DNA from: Laccaria trichodermophora
Taxonomy: Eukaryota; Basidiomycota; Agaricomycetes; Agaricales; Hydnangiaceae
Length of the DNA stretch: 64,000 bases
Direction: 5' to 3'
Assembly (NCBI GenBank): GCA_018417955.1
Contig: JACTVC010000001.1
Coordinates: forward strand, 3,162,001 to 3,226,000
Below the pieces are notes generated by a model that was given only the letters and a program-made list of their open reading frames with translations, was not told where the DNA came from and ran no database searches. The first letter of the stretch is position 1, and the number at the start of each line of letters is the position of its first letter. The position numbers were made by a program, and so were the translations under genes. This document shows, piece after piece, positions 21,073-32,673 of this stretch.

Positions 21073-21149
21073 TTTCCCACCTTTGAGGACCAAAATCCGG
21101 ACCATTCGGACACTGAATGGACCGGATTTTGGTCCTCAAAGGTGGGAAA
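21073..21149. repeat. Near-perfect 77-bp hairpin
   Basis: Arms of about 35 bp, TTTCCCACCTTTGAGGACC... and its complement, differ at one base and enclose a loop of about 7 bases. This directly follows the minisatellite. It could be a tiny foldback element or a transcription or replication barrier; function is unknown. Confidence 0.85.
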
Positions 21150-21187
21150 CATGACATCATCTCTCTTGTGATGTTTACCAGTGGCAG

Positions 21188-21560
21188 CGGTCACAACAAT
21201 TGTTGAAGTTTGTTGAAGATTGTAGATAGGGTCAATTCCTTGGTTCCTAACAATTGTTGAAGATTGTTGAAGATCCCTCAATTGTGGGATTGAGAGAAAG
21301 CTGAGAATCTGGAAGATTATGGGGGATTTTCCAAGATTATTCAGTCTCAATTTTGGTTGTGTACCAAACATACAGACCTACAAAATGCAAGATTGCCAAA
21401 GATCTCAGGTTGTAAATAGAACCAAAGCCTAACTGTAATTGAAAGATTGTTGAAGATTCCACAAGATTGTTGAAGATTGTTCACAAAATTTGGCTTTCTT
21501 CCTTCACATGTTTCTGTAATGGAACAATCTTTGACAATCTTCAACAATCTTTGGCTATCT
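21188..21560. repeat. Low-complexity GTTGAAGATT / AATCTTCAAC region
   Basis: Short tandem GTTGAAGATT units at 21198-21270 and 21448-21480 face complementary CAATCTTTGACAATC units at 21525-21580, so the region could fold on itself. No coding potential. Confidence 0.6.
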
Positions 21561-21590
21561 TTGACAATCTTTGACAATTGCCAGCTTTAT

Positions 21591-22579
21591 TTCAAGAAAA
21601 GTATGTAGGTAGAAAAAAAAAGTGAGTTTTGTCCACAGACGGCCGTCAAAAAATTCAATAGCTGCCGCATTGTGGGTTGACATGGCCAAGTGGAACCACT
21701 TCACACAACTTGGTCCCGTCTTTGTAAATGAATGCTACGGCAGCCTACGGGGGGAAACAACAGAGAAAACATGTAATAAGACATCCAAGATGACTCTAAT
21801 ACAAATCTTCAAACAAGTCTAGCTCTTATGCCGTTTCAGAAGATTATTGAAAATGCCACCTAAGTTTGATGGCTAATTTACTATGCAATACATAAGAGAG
21901 GGTGCATTATTTTTGTAATAGCTGTGTAAAAGTACACTACCTGAACATACTTGCCAAGTTTCATTCAAAGAGTTGGTAAAATGCATGAGATATTCGTGAA
22001 CATCAGCAAAACCGCATAAACTTTACATTACCATGTAAGGTGCTACAATGCGACCAATCAGCACTAATGTAGTAGAATTCTAAGCCGACCTTACCGTATT
22101 ATACACTGGTGTCAACAAAGTTGGAAGGTGAAGCAATGATTGGGTGAAGTATGCGAGATTGAGGTACAAGTGTAAGTTTAAGCTAAGAATGAAAGCCGAA
22201 AAAAAGTATGTAGACTATCCATTAAATTGTTCACCATGGAAGGAGGGTAAATATTGGTCACTACGTAAAGTCTCCCAAGTATGGTGCACCTTCCAAGATC
22301 ATCTAAGGTTGTCGTCACAATGCATTGTGATACTCTGAGTGATTCAAATTTACAAGTTTTGAACTGAGGGAAAGCACACGAAGCAATATTATTACACGTC
22401 CTAGAAAACATGAAGACGAAAACAGTACAATGGAAAAGTAACTGAAAGGGAACAAGCAGGTGACAAGGACATTGAACGTCATGAGAAGTAACCGAGCAAA
22501 AGTGGCAAGCATGTACAAGAGTAATCCAGTCCGATGAGTTTTCGAGTTTCAAAGAAAAGAAAAAAGTTGATGATGAGCA
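21591..22579. other. Gene-poor stretch
   Basis: About 1 kb, AT-rich, with only short ORFs in all frames. I see no domain, RNA gene or clear repeat boundary. A short stretch near 22107 (GTTGGAAGGTGAAGCAA) resembles one near 36016 (ATTGGAAGGTGGAGCAA) in the same orientation, which might mark related element ends. Confidence 0.35.
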
Positions 22580-24645
22580 CTAAGTGACCACCAATTGGGT
22601 GTTGCGACTCCACAGTGTACGTGGGGCGGTCTCTGCGGCCAAAGTCTTGTGTTGTTGAGGTTTCTTGGCCTTTCCCTTGGGTGATGGCGTGATGGGGCTA
22701 AGGCTTCCCAAAGATGAGGACAAACAATTCACCTTTTGAGGTGTGCGGTTGTTTTCATCACGACCCATGCGATTAAGGCGTGGTGTGGTTGAGCGAGAGT
22801 GGGCATTTTGAGGACTGCGGGTGTTTTGTCGGACATTGCCCTGAATGCCATCACGGCCAATGCGATTGAGGTGTGGTGAGGTTAAACGAGGGCCGGCTAG
22901 TGCATGTTTGGTGACCTTGTCGTACTGGGAGTCTGTTTCTGTCTCGGAATTTGACATGGTTGGTGAGGGGACCCTTTGGTCTGGGTGAGGGTAGTTAGCA
23001 CATGGACCAGCGTGGTCAGAGATAGGTTACGAGTATACTACTACCTTCACGTTCGTCACTGGGGGAGACTGGTCTACTTCGACTCTCATGGAGCTCAGAG
23101 TCGGCAACAACGTTTCTCTCATCCACCGCCTTGAAGTGGGCAGCACCGCCGTTGGCTCGGTGAAGCGCCAAGCGCTCACAACCTGTTTGGCTGGAGGGAG
23201 CCGTCCTCTTCTTGGCCGCAGTTTCATTGAAGACCTGTCTGCAAAACATGTGAGACAACATAATTAAGATACAAGAAGGCATACTTATTGAACCACTCAA
23301 GGGTTTCGACAGCCCACTCAGATGTCGGGTCATCCTCAAACAAGTTGGTGACCGTCCAGAAGAAATCCGACAATAAGAAGACGCCGTCGTTGATTCTCCA
23401 ATCACGGTAGTTGCTGAGAAACCAGTGGACCTTTAGAAGATTATGTAGATGAGTTGAACGACAGTCAAACATGGCTGAAACTTACATGAACTGCTGCATA
23501 GGCAATAGATCACGGTGTTGCCTTTGTCATGCCATGAAGTTTTGCTTGGCAGTCTTTTGTTGCAGCGTACCCTGCTGTTTCCTTCATGGCAGTGCTTGGG
23601 CCTGTAAATATATGTCGCCATGTCTACCATCCCACATGAAAAAAAACACGTGCTTGTACAATCAAATTGGTACTCACCCGAACGAGTATGGGTGATCGTA
23701 AAAGGTTGTAAAACAAATTTGAACGCTTGAATCCCTCACTCTCGTCATATAGAAAGGAGGGAAGATCGTCGCCGGATATGGTTATGTCTCCATTCAGGAG
23801 CTTCTGCTGAAACCTGGAAGTTCTCGTAAGTATTAAATCATGTTAGAGTTATTTGAAGTCGCCACATACCCATGGGTATCTTCAGTGAATTCGGGCAGAT
23901 GATATATTGGGCATAATAGTTCAGCTATTTGAATATGATTAAAACCACGATATGCGCTCTTGTCGTCACGGAATGGGATGGGTGGATCGAAACCGTTGGG
24001 TTGAGCATAATGAAGCCCGTCATACTTGAGGCTGTTCCTGTCTTCGGCCCCACCAGCTCCCAACCCAGCATCCATCTAGAATAAGATAAGTGCGCATATA
24101 TGAACTTAAGTGAATGTACGGACCTCATCCACTAGAATGTTCAACCACTTCTCATTACCCCCATCAATCTTCGCCAGAAGCTTCTTCCATCCTGGGCGCT
24201 TTTCGATTAGTTTGAAAATCCGAATACATTCGTTGCAGTCTGCAAGTGACCTTCGTAGAGAGTGGGTAGTCAATATATGCAGGCTTTGAGGTTGACAGAA
24301 AACTTACATAGGTGCAGCCTCTTCATTGTCGTCTTCATCTGATGGTAGCAAGTCGAGCCCAACTCGTAGAATGGACCCAAACGAAATGAATGGGTTTTCG
24401 GATCGGCCAATCCATTTTGCGAAGTCGCGAAACGGCTTGACCTTCTCAGCCCTCGTCGTTTTCGCCTTCCTGGAGACACTTGCAGCATAAGCACTCCAAA
24501 TGCAATGAATAAAAGGTACGCACTTCGTTGTTTTCTGTTGTTTTCGTTGAACTTCTGTTGCAGAGCCTTGTTGCCGTTTGTTTCTCAATGCAGGCTCGAG
24601 TTGTTCATGAGGTGTCCCCTCCCTGCTGTGCCTGTGTTCTGGCAT
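22580..24645 (-). pseudogene. DUF6698-family protein gene with internal stop
   Basis: Multi-exon gene on - starting MPEHRHSREG (24645). Readable exon segments are KPFRDFAKWIGRSENPF, NEEAAP, ECIRIFKLIEKRPGWKK, the 24075-23870 exon (AYRGFNHIQIAELL), DDLPSFLYDESEGF, then GPSTAMKETAGY...LHGMTKATP, VHWFLSNYRDW...AVETLEWFNK, and a Ser/Pro/Arg-rich tail ending near 22580. The order FLYDE, GPSSA-like, LHGM, IAYAA matches DUF6698, a domain of unknown function expanded in mushroom genomes. At 23512 the expected Arg in TP-R-SIAYAA reads TGA, consistent with CGA to TGA. Exon borders are approximate. It is head-to-head with the transposase gene, about 200 bp away, and may share its promoter region or be cargo. 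Confidence 0.65.
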
Positions 24646-26169
24646 AGAGGGAGAAGTACGAAGAATGATAGGACAGAGGGACGATGATAGTGGGGATGAA
24701 AGAAGTTGGAAAGAAGACGCGCCTCTGTTTACTGTGTGACCGTGTGTGACGAGCTCGACTTTGCTACAAAGATAATCTCTGGCCGCAACAAAATCTTTCT
24801 TATGCAGCGTCTCGTCATGAGACTGCTGCTTTTAACAATAATTTTCATGGCTGCCTGTTCATTTTGTGGCAAATCCTTCGCAAACTCAGCAGTTGCCAAA
24901 CAACATGAAAAAAAAGACTGCAACCAAGCCCAACTTGGTGTCAGTGCTGCATTCAAGAGGCGAAGGGCACGATTAGAAGCTGCAAATAATGCTCTAATCA
25001 GAAGGAACAGTAAAAATTCATCCAAAGACATTGACAAAGTGAGATTTCATACTGATCGTTACAAGAAAAAACTAATCTTTTCATATTCACAGGCAGATCA
25101 CACCTCTATCATGCCCGAAACAGATGCCGGTCCTTTCCAAGGGCAATCTGTGTCACAGCCTTTGCCCCCTCGATCTCTGTCTCCAGGTGATCGCCCAATT
25201 TTGCCAACACGAACAGGGCGCATTCGTTGTTTCCCAAAACACTTCCGTGATTTTAAACTCTCATTAGCAGCTCCACTTCCTTACACCATTCCAGAGGCGG
25301 CTCAACCAAAACCACTTGATCGGGATCAATCCGTACCACCTGTCGATCTCGCGCCCACACCACCAATCCCTAATTTGATCGAGACGGAGCCAGATAGCTT
25401 TGGCCTCTACCGCATCTACACAGATCGCCCAAAGGTCGACCCTGCAGATGAAGCCTGTGTTTATGACATGTGCGACGCGCCAACATTTACCACTCCAGCA
25501 TCTTCAACTCTAAGCTCTCGTATTGGCACTCGGATTAAGGAGACTTTTTTTACTCCATTCTTAAATCCAACTGTCTATCGGCTCTTTGGCTGGTTCTATA
25601 ACGGGAACATAACAAAGTCTATTCAAGATCTAAATGATCTTGTTGTTCATGTACTTCTAGCCCCAGATTTTGATCAGGCACATCTAGAAAGGTTTGATGC
25701 AACGCGAGAACTGGACCGACTTGACAAGCACATGGATGACCCTCCCCTCTCTGCTCATGATGGATGGCTTGAAGGCTCTGTGAAAATACGGCTTCCGGCA
25801 ACAAGAAAGAAATTCAAGACCGAGGAAAAGGCACCCCAATTTGAAATTGGCGGAATTCACTATTGGCGCCTAACCCAGGTCATCATGTCTGCGTTTCAAG
25901 AGCCGCTTGCGAAGAAATTCCATTTTTTCCCATTTAAAATGTTCTGGCGTGCATCCCCAGACTCTCCTCCTGAGCGCGTGATCACAGAGGTGTATAATTC
26001 GGATGCATTTTTGGAGGAACACGAAAAGCTCAAATCGCAACCACGGGAACCTGGGTGTAACCTTGAAACAGCCATTGCCGCAATCCTCGTGTATTCCAAC
26101 TCTACGCATCTTGCAAATTTTGGCACGGCATCCCTATGGCCAATCTACATTTACTTCGGAAACCTCTCC

Positions 26170-26488
26170 TGTGATATAGGATTGGAAGGGAATGCCCAGA
26201 GGCCATAGTCAAACAGTGGTATATAGCTAGATTTGGATATCTTACATAATATATTGATCTTTTGTCTTGAACCACCACCTTGTCAGCAGTCTTGCCATCC
26301 TCTTGCACTACATGTAGTGCTTTGTATAACTGTACTTCCTACAGTATGCATAATCATGTTGGGCCAGCTGAGTATCTTGTAACTGCTCATTGCTCACTCA
26401 TGGGCGTTGATCCCAGATCCACCCATTCTTGCCTCCTCCTTCCCTCTTCGCTTCAGCTATGCGAGAAGTTCAGAGTGAACGCTTCACA
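26170..26488 (+). repeat. 5' LTR of the non-coding element
   Basis: 319 bp, TG...CA. Contains a short palindrome (CACTACATGTAGTG) near 26308. Confidence 0.95.
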
Positions 26489-26489
26489 A

Positions 26490-26531
26490 TGGTGGGGGCA
26501 CCGCGGACTTCACCAAAGCATGGTTGAAGTC
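26490..26531 (+). promoter_or_regulatory. Primer-binding site and leader hairpin of the non-coding element
   Basis: TGGTGGGGGCACCGCGGAC starts one base after the LTR. The stem GACTTCA (26506-26512) pairs with TGAAGTC (26525-26531). The 24 bases 26490-26513 equal 9562-9585 of the Gypsy element although the LTRs themselves differ. Confidence 0.7.
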
Positions 26532-27211
26532 TGCATTTCTTGGTAGAGGGAGAGCTGGAGAGTTGTGGGAATGCGCCAGCTCATCACAGGAGGAACCTTA
26601 GCATGGATGGTAGCTGCTGCTCGCGCTCTTCGCGGCGGGCTTACTACTTCATGTGAAAGGGCTCATCCATCCTTCAGTTGGATGAACCATTGACTTTAGC
26701 TTGTGCTTGCACAGCAGGTTGAGGTTTGTTCGATTGGGGTGCTGCGCTGACTCTGAGCAGCTGGGCTTTGGGATTTCGCGACTACGCGGCCTGAAGTCTA
26801 CTGTGAGGAGAGTTCCTCTCACCTATGTCTGGATTTCGCGACTACGCGGCCATTGACTTGGTGAGGAGGTCGCCTGCAACCAGTGTCGCCTGCTGCTTTG
26901 CGCTGCTTCACTGTCTCTCAGACTCCACCTGTTCCTCAACCATCTCCCTTGTCTTTTAGCATCTAGGCCTCTCAAGAACAGCCAGATGTTCATTGACATC
27001 CCTCCAGTTCAGTCTACTGCTCTGGAAATTATGTGCTATGCCCTACTATGCTTCTCTCCCAATCCTTGCTGTTTTCTTGCTTGAGGGCTGAGTATTCTCA
27101 TCCTCCTTACTTCTCTATGAACTCTCTGGAATGGCTCTTCTTGGTTTCTGAATGGTTAGAAGGGTTTGGAGTGGTTTTAGGTTGGATGGGGTTGATGGAA
27201 CATCAACACAG

Positions 27212-28489
27212 GACTTATTCATGTCATATCTCGCCGACCGACGCCCGGATCGCGCTCATCTTTTTTGCGTTGGAAAGCCCTGATCCACACCTTTCTGTGG
27301 ACTCCCTGAAATCGCCAAACGGTCACCTATTGGCGGCGCTTCGCCTAGTTCAGCCTGGTATGACCAAGATGAGCATGTTTCATCCGTTCTCGGCGAGATC
27401 TTCGTCGTCCCTTTCGTTCTTTGGTTCGTTTTAAAGCCACGGTCAATGCGCTTCTGGGAAGCCCTCATACGCGTCAAACGGACAAGCGGTTCTCATGTTA
27501 CAGCACCATCCTTCCAACAACCATTTACATGTGACTTGTTCATGTCATATCTCGCCGACCGACGCACGGATCGCTCTCATCCTTTTTGCGCTGGGAAGCC
27601 CTCGTTCACACCTTTCTTTGGACTCCCTGAACTCGCCAAACGGCCACGTATTGGCTGCGCTTCGCCTAGTTCAGCCTGGTATGACCAAGATGAGCATGTT
27701 TCATCCATTCTCAGCGAGATCTTCGTCGTCCCTTTTGTTCTTTGGCTCGTTTTAAAGCCACGGTCAATGCGCTTCTGGGAAGCCCTCATACGCGTCAAAC
27801 GGACGAGCGGTTCTCGTGTTACAACACCATCCCTCCAACAACCACTTACATGTGACTTGTTCATGTCATATCTCGCCAACCGATGCCCCGATTGCGCTCA
27901 TTCTTTTTGCGTTGGAAAGCCCTCATTCACACCTTTCTGTGGACTCCCTGAACTCGCCAAACGGTCACCTATTGGTGGTGCTTCGCCTAGTTCAGCCTGG
28001 TATGACCAAGATGAGCATGTTTCATCCATTCTCGGCGAGACCTTCGTCGTCCCTTTCGTTCTTTGGTTCGTTTTAAAGCCACGGTCAATGCGCTTCTGAG
28101 AAGCCCTCATATGTGTCAAACGGACGAGCGGTTCTCGTGTCACAGCACCATCCCTCCAACAACCATTTGCATGTGACTTGTTCATGTTATATCTCGCCAA
28201 CCAACACCCCGATTGCTCTCGTCTCTTTTGCGCTGGGAAGCTCTCGTTCATACCTTTCTTTGGACCCCATGAACTCGCCAAACGGTCACATATTGGCTGC
28301 GCTTCGCCTAGTTCAGCCTGGCATGGCCAAAATGAACATATTTCGTCCGTTCTCGACAAGATCCTCGTCGTTCCTTATGTTCTTTGGCTTGTTTTGAAGC
28401 CACGGTCAATGCGCTTCTGGGAAGCCCTTATACGCGCCAAACGGACGAGCGGTCCTTGTGTTACAGTGCCATCTCTTCAACAACCATTT
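27212..28489 (+). repeat. Four tandem copies of a 321-bp unit
   Basis: Anchors such as CGGTCAATGCGCTTCTG recur at 27441, 27762, 28083 and 28404, exactly 321 bp apart. The unit is a multiple of three (107 codons) and has open frames through the copies on both strands, for example 27446-28099 on +. Copies differ mainly by transitions. It is likely internal packaging of a non-coding retroelement rather than a gene. Confidence 0.9.
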
Positions 28490-28869
28490 CCCCATTCCTA
28501 TTGTCATAACCTGCTCGCATCGGACGCTCTATAGCCCGTTTGAAACGCCTGAATCGTACCTTTCCGACGCACCTATTCACGTCGATAACGGACAACAGCC
28601 TGGTCTGCAGTATGCATTTACTCCAGAACTGCAGTTTCTGGGTATTACCTCTCTATCTCGACAACAACGGCTCGTCACGATACGCGAATTATACCGTTGG
28701 AAAGGCGTCGTTCGTAGCTTTCGAACGGGTATTTGATCCCCAGGAACGGGCCAGAAATCACTACGCTATGCTCAAACACATTTTTGGCTACCTCAGGATC
28801 TCCCCTCTATTTGGGGTGTTAAGACTTGATTGGAGGACTCTTATGGGCAGGGGAGACACCTCAACTGGT

Positions 28870-29260
28870 TGAGAGTTGCTGCTCGCGCATTACGTGGTGG
28901 ACTCTTCTTCAGTCATGGTAACCTTCTGGCTCCATCAGAAGGCTGATTGCTGCTCGCGCGTTGCGCGGCAGATCAGTGTGGAGGAGTTGCAGCTTGCGCA
29001 TTACGCGGCGGACTCTTCTTCAATCATGGTAACCTTCTGGGTCCCTCAGAAGTACTGATTGCTGCTTGCGTGTTACGCGGCGGATCAGTGTTGAGGAGTT
29101 GCTGCTCGCACATTATGCGGCGGACTCTTCTTCAATCATGGTAACCTTCTGGCTCCTGATTGCAGCTCGCATGTTTTGCGGCGGATCAGTGTTGAGGAGT
29201 TGCTGCTCGCACATTATGCGGCGGACTCTTCTTCAATCATGGTAACCTTACAGATTGCTG
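28870..29260 (+). repeat. About four tandem copies of a 103-115-bp unit
   Basis: Each unit carries GTTGCTGCTCGCGCATTACG-like sequence, GCGGACTCTTCTTCA and ATGGTAACCTTCTGG. Spacing varies between copies. It is part of the non-coding element. Confidence 0.8.
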
Positions 29261-30047
29261 CTTGTGTGTTGCATGGCCTGTGTCCACTCTGGGGGGCAAA
29301 ATTTATGACAACATTTTTTTCCCCTCCTTTCCTTTGACCTCCTATCATTCCTACCCAACATGGCACCACCTTTACCCACTCAGACACCAACTTAGGATCA
29401 TGGCTTGTAATTTTCCACTGCACGATCTCTTCGCCTCTATCCTCCCTGGCTTGATTCTTGAGATTCGCACACTGGAAAAGTGGGGGGCTGTAGGGGAGTA
29501 TAGGTGGAAGATGGGAGGAGAGGCGCAAGCCTCTATCCCATTACACGCTCCCCATGTCCAGACGACACACCACAATGGAAGCAAGCTACATCATCTTGAT
29601 GGGTAGAGGGAGTTGAGTTGGGATCAACGATCTGAGTGGAGAGGCGCAAGCCTCTATCACACTATACATGTCTTATACCCAGACCACAAGTATGATGGAA
29701 GCATGCTACACCATCTTGATGGGGAAAGGCAATGGAGTTGGGATGGATGACCTGGAAGCCATCCACTTGCATGGTTTCCCAGTACTCATGGTTATACATC
29801 ACTGAAGAGAGAATGGGAGGATCATATGGGTATTTCTGGGTTAAGCTGGGAGCTTACAGTGACCAGCTTTCCAGATAGCAAATTATTTGGGGCCAAATTT
29901 TTTCTTTCTTTTATTCATCTTCTTTGCTTTGCTACCTTTTGGTCTCATTTTATCCTGATATTCACTCTGGGGGGCAAGAGGATTTCTATTCTATTATTCT
30001 TCCCCACCATTGTTTTCCTTACATGCCCTCTGGACATTGGGGGGCTT

Positions 30048-30366
30048 TGTGATATAGGATTGGAAGGGAATGCCCAGAGGCCATAGTCAAACAGTGGTAT
30101 ATAGCTAGATTTGGATATCTTACATAATATATTGATCTTTTGTCTTGAACCACCACCTTGTCAGCAGTCTTGCCATCCTCTTGCACTACATGTAGTGCTT
30201 TGTATAACTGTACTTCCTACAGTATGCATAATCATGTTGGGCCAGCTGAGTATCTTGTAACTGCTCATTGCTCACTCATGGGTGTTGATCCCAGATCCAC
30301 CCATTCTTGCCTCCTCCTTCCCTCTTCGCTTCAGCTATGCGAGAAGTTCAGAGTGAACGCTTCACA
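30048..30366 (+). repeat. 3' LTR of the non-coding element
   Basis: 319 bp, preceded by a G-rich polypurine-like tract CATTGGGGGGC (30035-30045) and followed by TSD copy TCTCC. Confidence 0.95.
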
Positions 30367-31048
30367 TCTCCAAATACATTCGCGGGATGCCAACTTCCTT
30401 CGCAGCTCACCACCTGGCATACATGCCTTCGGTCTGTTCCTATTCTGAATTAAATTCACCTCACTTATAGTTCGCACACAATCAGGTACCAGACTCAATT
30501 GGAGATGCATACAAACAAGTTTTCGGAAAGGCACCATCAGCATCAATTTTGACGCACCTCAAGCGAGAACTCATCCACGCCATCTGGGAGCTATTGCTAG
30601 ATGAAGAGTTCATGCATGCTTATGAGCATGGAATCGTTATAGAGTGCGCTGATGGAATCCTCAGACGCATCTTCCCTCGATTCTTTACCTATGGTGCCGA
30701 TTATCCTGAAAAGTAAGTATTTCCCCTGGCCTTGAACAGAACTCTCATCATCATTCCTGATTAGAGTCCTAATTGCAACAATCAAATCACTTGGTCGATG
30801 TCCTTGCCCTCGCTGTTTTGTACGCAAGGATCAGATTGGTGACTTGGGAACTGTGAATGACACAAAGCGCCGTGAGAACATCCGCACTGACAATCAAGAA
30901 CGTCAAGAAAAGGTTGAAACCGCCTGCAAGGGAATTTTTCAAAAGGGCCGTGCAGTCGCAAGCAAAGTTTTCAATGGGCTCCTTGGGATGACATCAATAG
31001 TCCCTACGCGCGTGAGTTGTTTCCAGTTTTGCAAGTCAAATCATTAAC

Positions 31049-32211
31049 TATGGCAACAGGGAGTGACCAGCTTCATTTTCACGGCAAACACCGTTGTTTG
31101 TCCACCTGCCGAGTTGCCTGATGGACATAACTATTACAAAATACTATTTTTCCACAATAATTATCTTCGTAAAATGTTGAGCACTTTCTGAAAACAACAG
31201 TTCTGAGGGTGCGGAGATGGTAAGTACACAATCTCCTGTCTATTTGCTTTATATTATGATACTTCTGCTCTACCAACACTGTCTAGTCACATTATGCTGT
31301 TCAAAAAATTAGTCAAAAAGAAATTCAAAATTCTTTTTCAGCTACTGTGCAAAGTTGAAGAATGGTGAAGAAAACTTAAGCAGTTAAGATTGAAGAAAGT
31401 CATTTGATTCTCTTCACCAGAAATCTGCAGCACTCCTCATGCTGAATAAAACAGCAAAAAAAGCTACTTTTAAACTAAAATGCCATTAGTATCATTGAAA
31501 TTCTGGGGGTAAGTTATTGTAAGTCCTGTAATAATTACAAGAAGGGAATAAATCTTCTGGTACATTTGCAAATCACTGCTTTTCCCAGGTATTTTTTACT
31601 CTGCAAACATGAGGGGCTAAAATACATGACTGTAGTGGAGAATCAGCATTAGCAAGAAAGGACATTCAACAGTTCATCAATTAATTCATGGAATACAAAA
31701 AAATATGTAGAGTGAACAACCTAGTGGGAGTTTGAAACATATACCATAGTCCTTAAACTTGCAGTAAGGATATTTAAAAGATTTTCTCAGCTACCTTACC
31801 ACCATTCTGAAAATTTTCAAAGTCTGCAAATGCAACCATGAGATGAAACAAATTCCAATATATTTTTTACTAATCCTTTGACATGGATTGAACCTCTTAT
31901 AGTTGGATAAATTGCAACAGGCTGAAAGCTGGGTAACATCAGTAAAAAACAATTCACAAGGTTAAGTACCATGATACAGAGCTGACAAACAAGTTTCCAA
32001 ACTAAATAGGCAGGAAATTGTGTACTCATCATCACTGATGCACTCTCAGAACTGTTGTTTTCCAGTGGATGCTTGACATATACAAGCCACGAGTAGGTAA
32101 TTATCGTGGGAAAACAGTATTTTGTAATAATTATACGCGGCAGCAATTCGGCAAGTGGACAAATAACGGTGTTTGCCGAGAAAACGAAGCTGGTCACTCC
32201 CTGTTGCCATA
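31049..32211. mobile_element. 1.16-kb non-autonomous TIR transposon in a transposase intron
   Basis: The ends TATGGCAACAGGGAGTGACC (left) and its complement (right) are perfect at the tips, and degenerate inverted similarity continues for about 200 bp. A 6-bp duplication ATTAAC flanks it (31043-31048 and 32212-32217). The 5' splice site GTGAGT lies to its left and the acceptor (TTGGGTTCAG) to its right, so it sits within the intron. No transposase inside. Superfamily is uncertain. Confidence 0.8.
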
Positions 32212-32673
32212 ATTAACCTTGGGTTCAGAATGCCTTCTCACGCCGCCTCGCAAAATTTGGTTTCAACTTCCACACAATGCTCGTCCCTGACCTCCTCCAT
32301 GAATTTGAGCTTGGTGTCTGGAAAGCCGTATTTACACATTTAATTCGCATTTTACAAGCCATATCATCAGATCTGGTACAAACTCTGAATCACCGGTAAG
32401 TAACTGCTCCCTAGCTCTTCTCGCCCTGTTGACGCATCCCAGATACCGCCAAATACCCACTTTTGGAAGGGACACCATACGTCGATTTGCAAATAATACA
32501 TCAGAGATGAGAAAACTAGCAGCCCGAGATTTTGAAGACATACTTCAGGCAAGTTATTCCAAATTTCCGTCGTAACAAGTCTTGATTCTTTCAACAGTGC
32601 TCCCTTCCTGTGTTCAATGGTCTTCTTCCAGCCCCCCATGACAAACACATACAAGATCTCCTTTTCCTACTAT

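Larger units (their letters stand above)
26170..30366 (+). mobile_element. Non-coding LTR retrotransposon (LARD-like), 4,197 bp
   Basis: Two 319-bp LTRs (26170-26488; 30048-30366) start TGTGATATAGG and end GCTTCACA. One difference was seen (C at 26405 region, T in the 3' copy, at a CpG). A perfect TSD, TCTCC (26165-26169 and 30367-30371), lies inside a transposase exon. The internal 3.56 kb has no gag or pol, only tandem repeats, so it is non-autonomous. It shares its primer-binding site, leader hairpin and LTR end bases with the Gypsy element at 9183, which may mobilise it. Confidence 0.95.

Noticed and set aside
27446..28099. 217-codon ORF on + in the 4.2-kb LTR element
   Set aside because: It consists only of two and a part copies of the 321-bp repeat; frames are open on both strands and no domain is seen.
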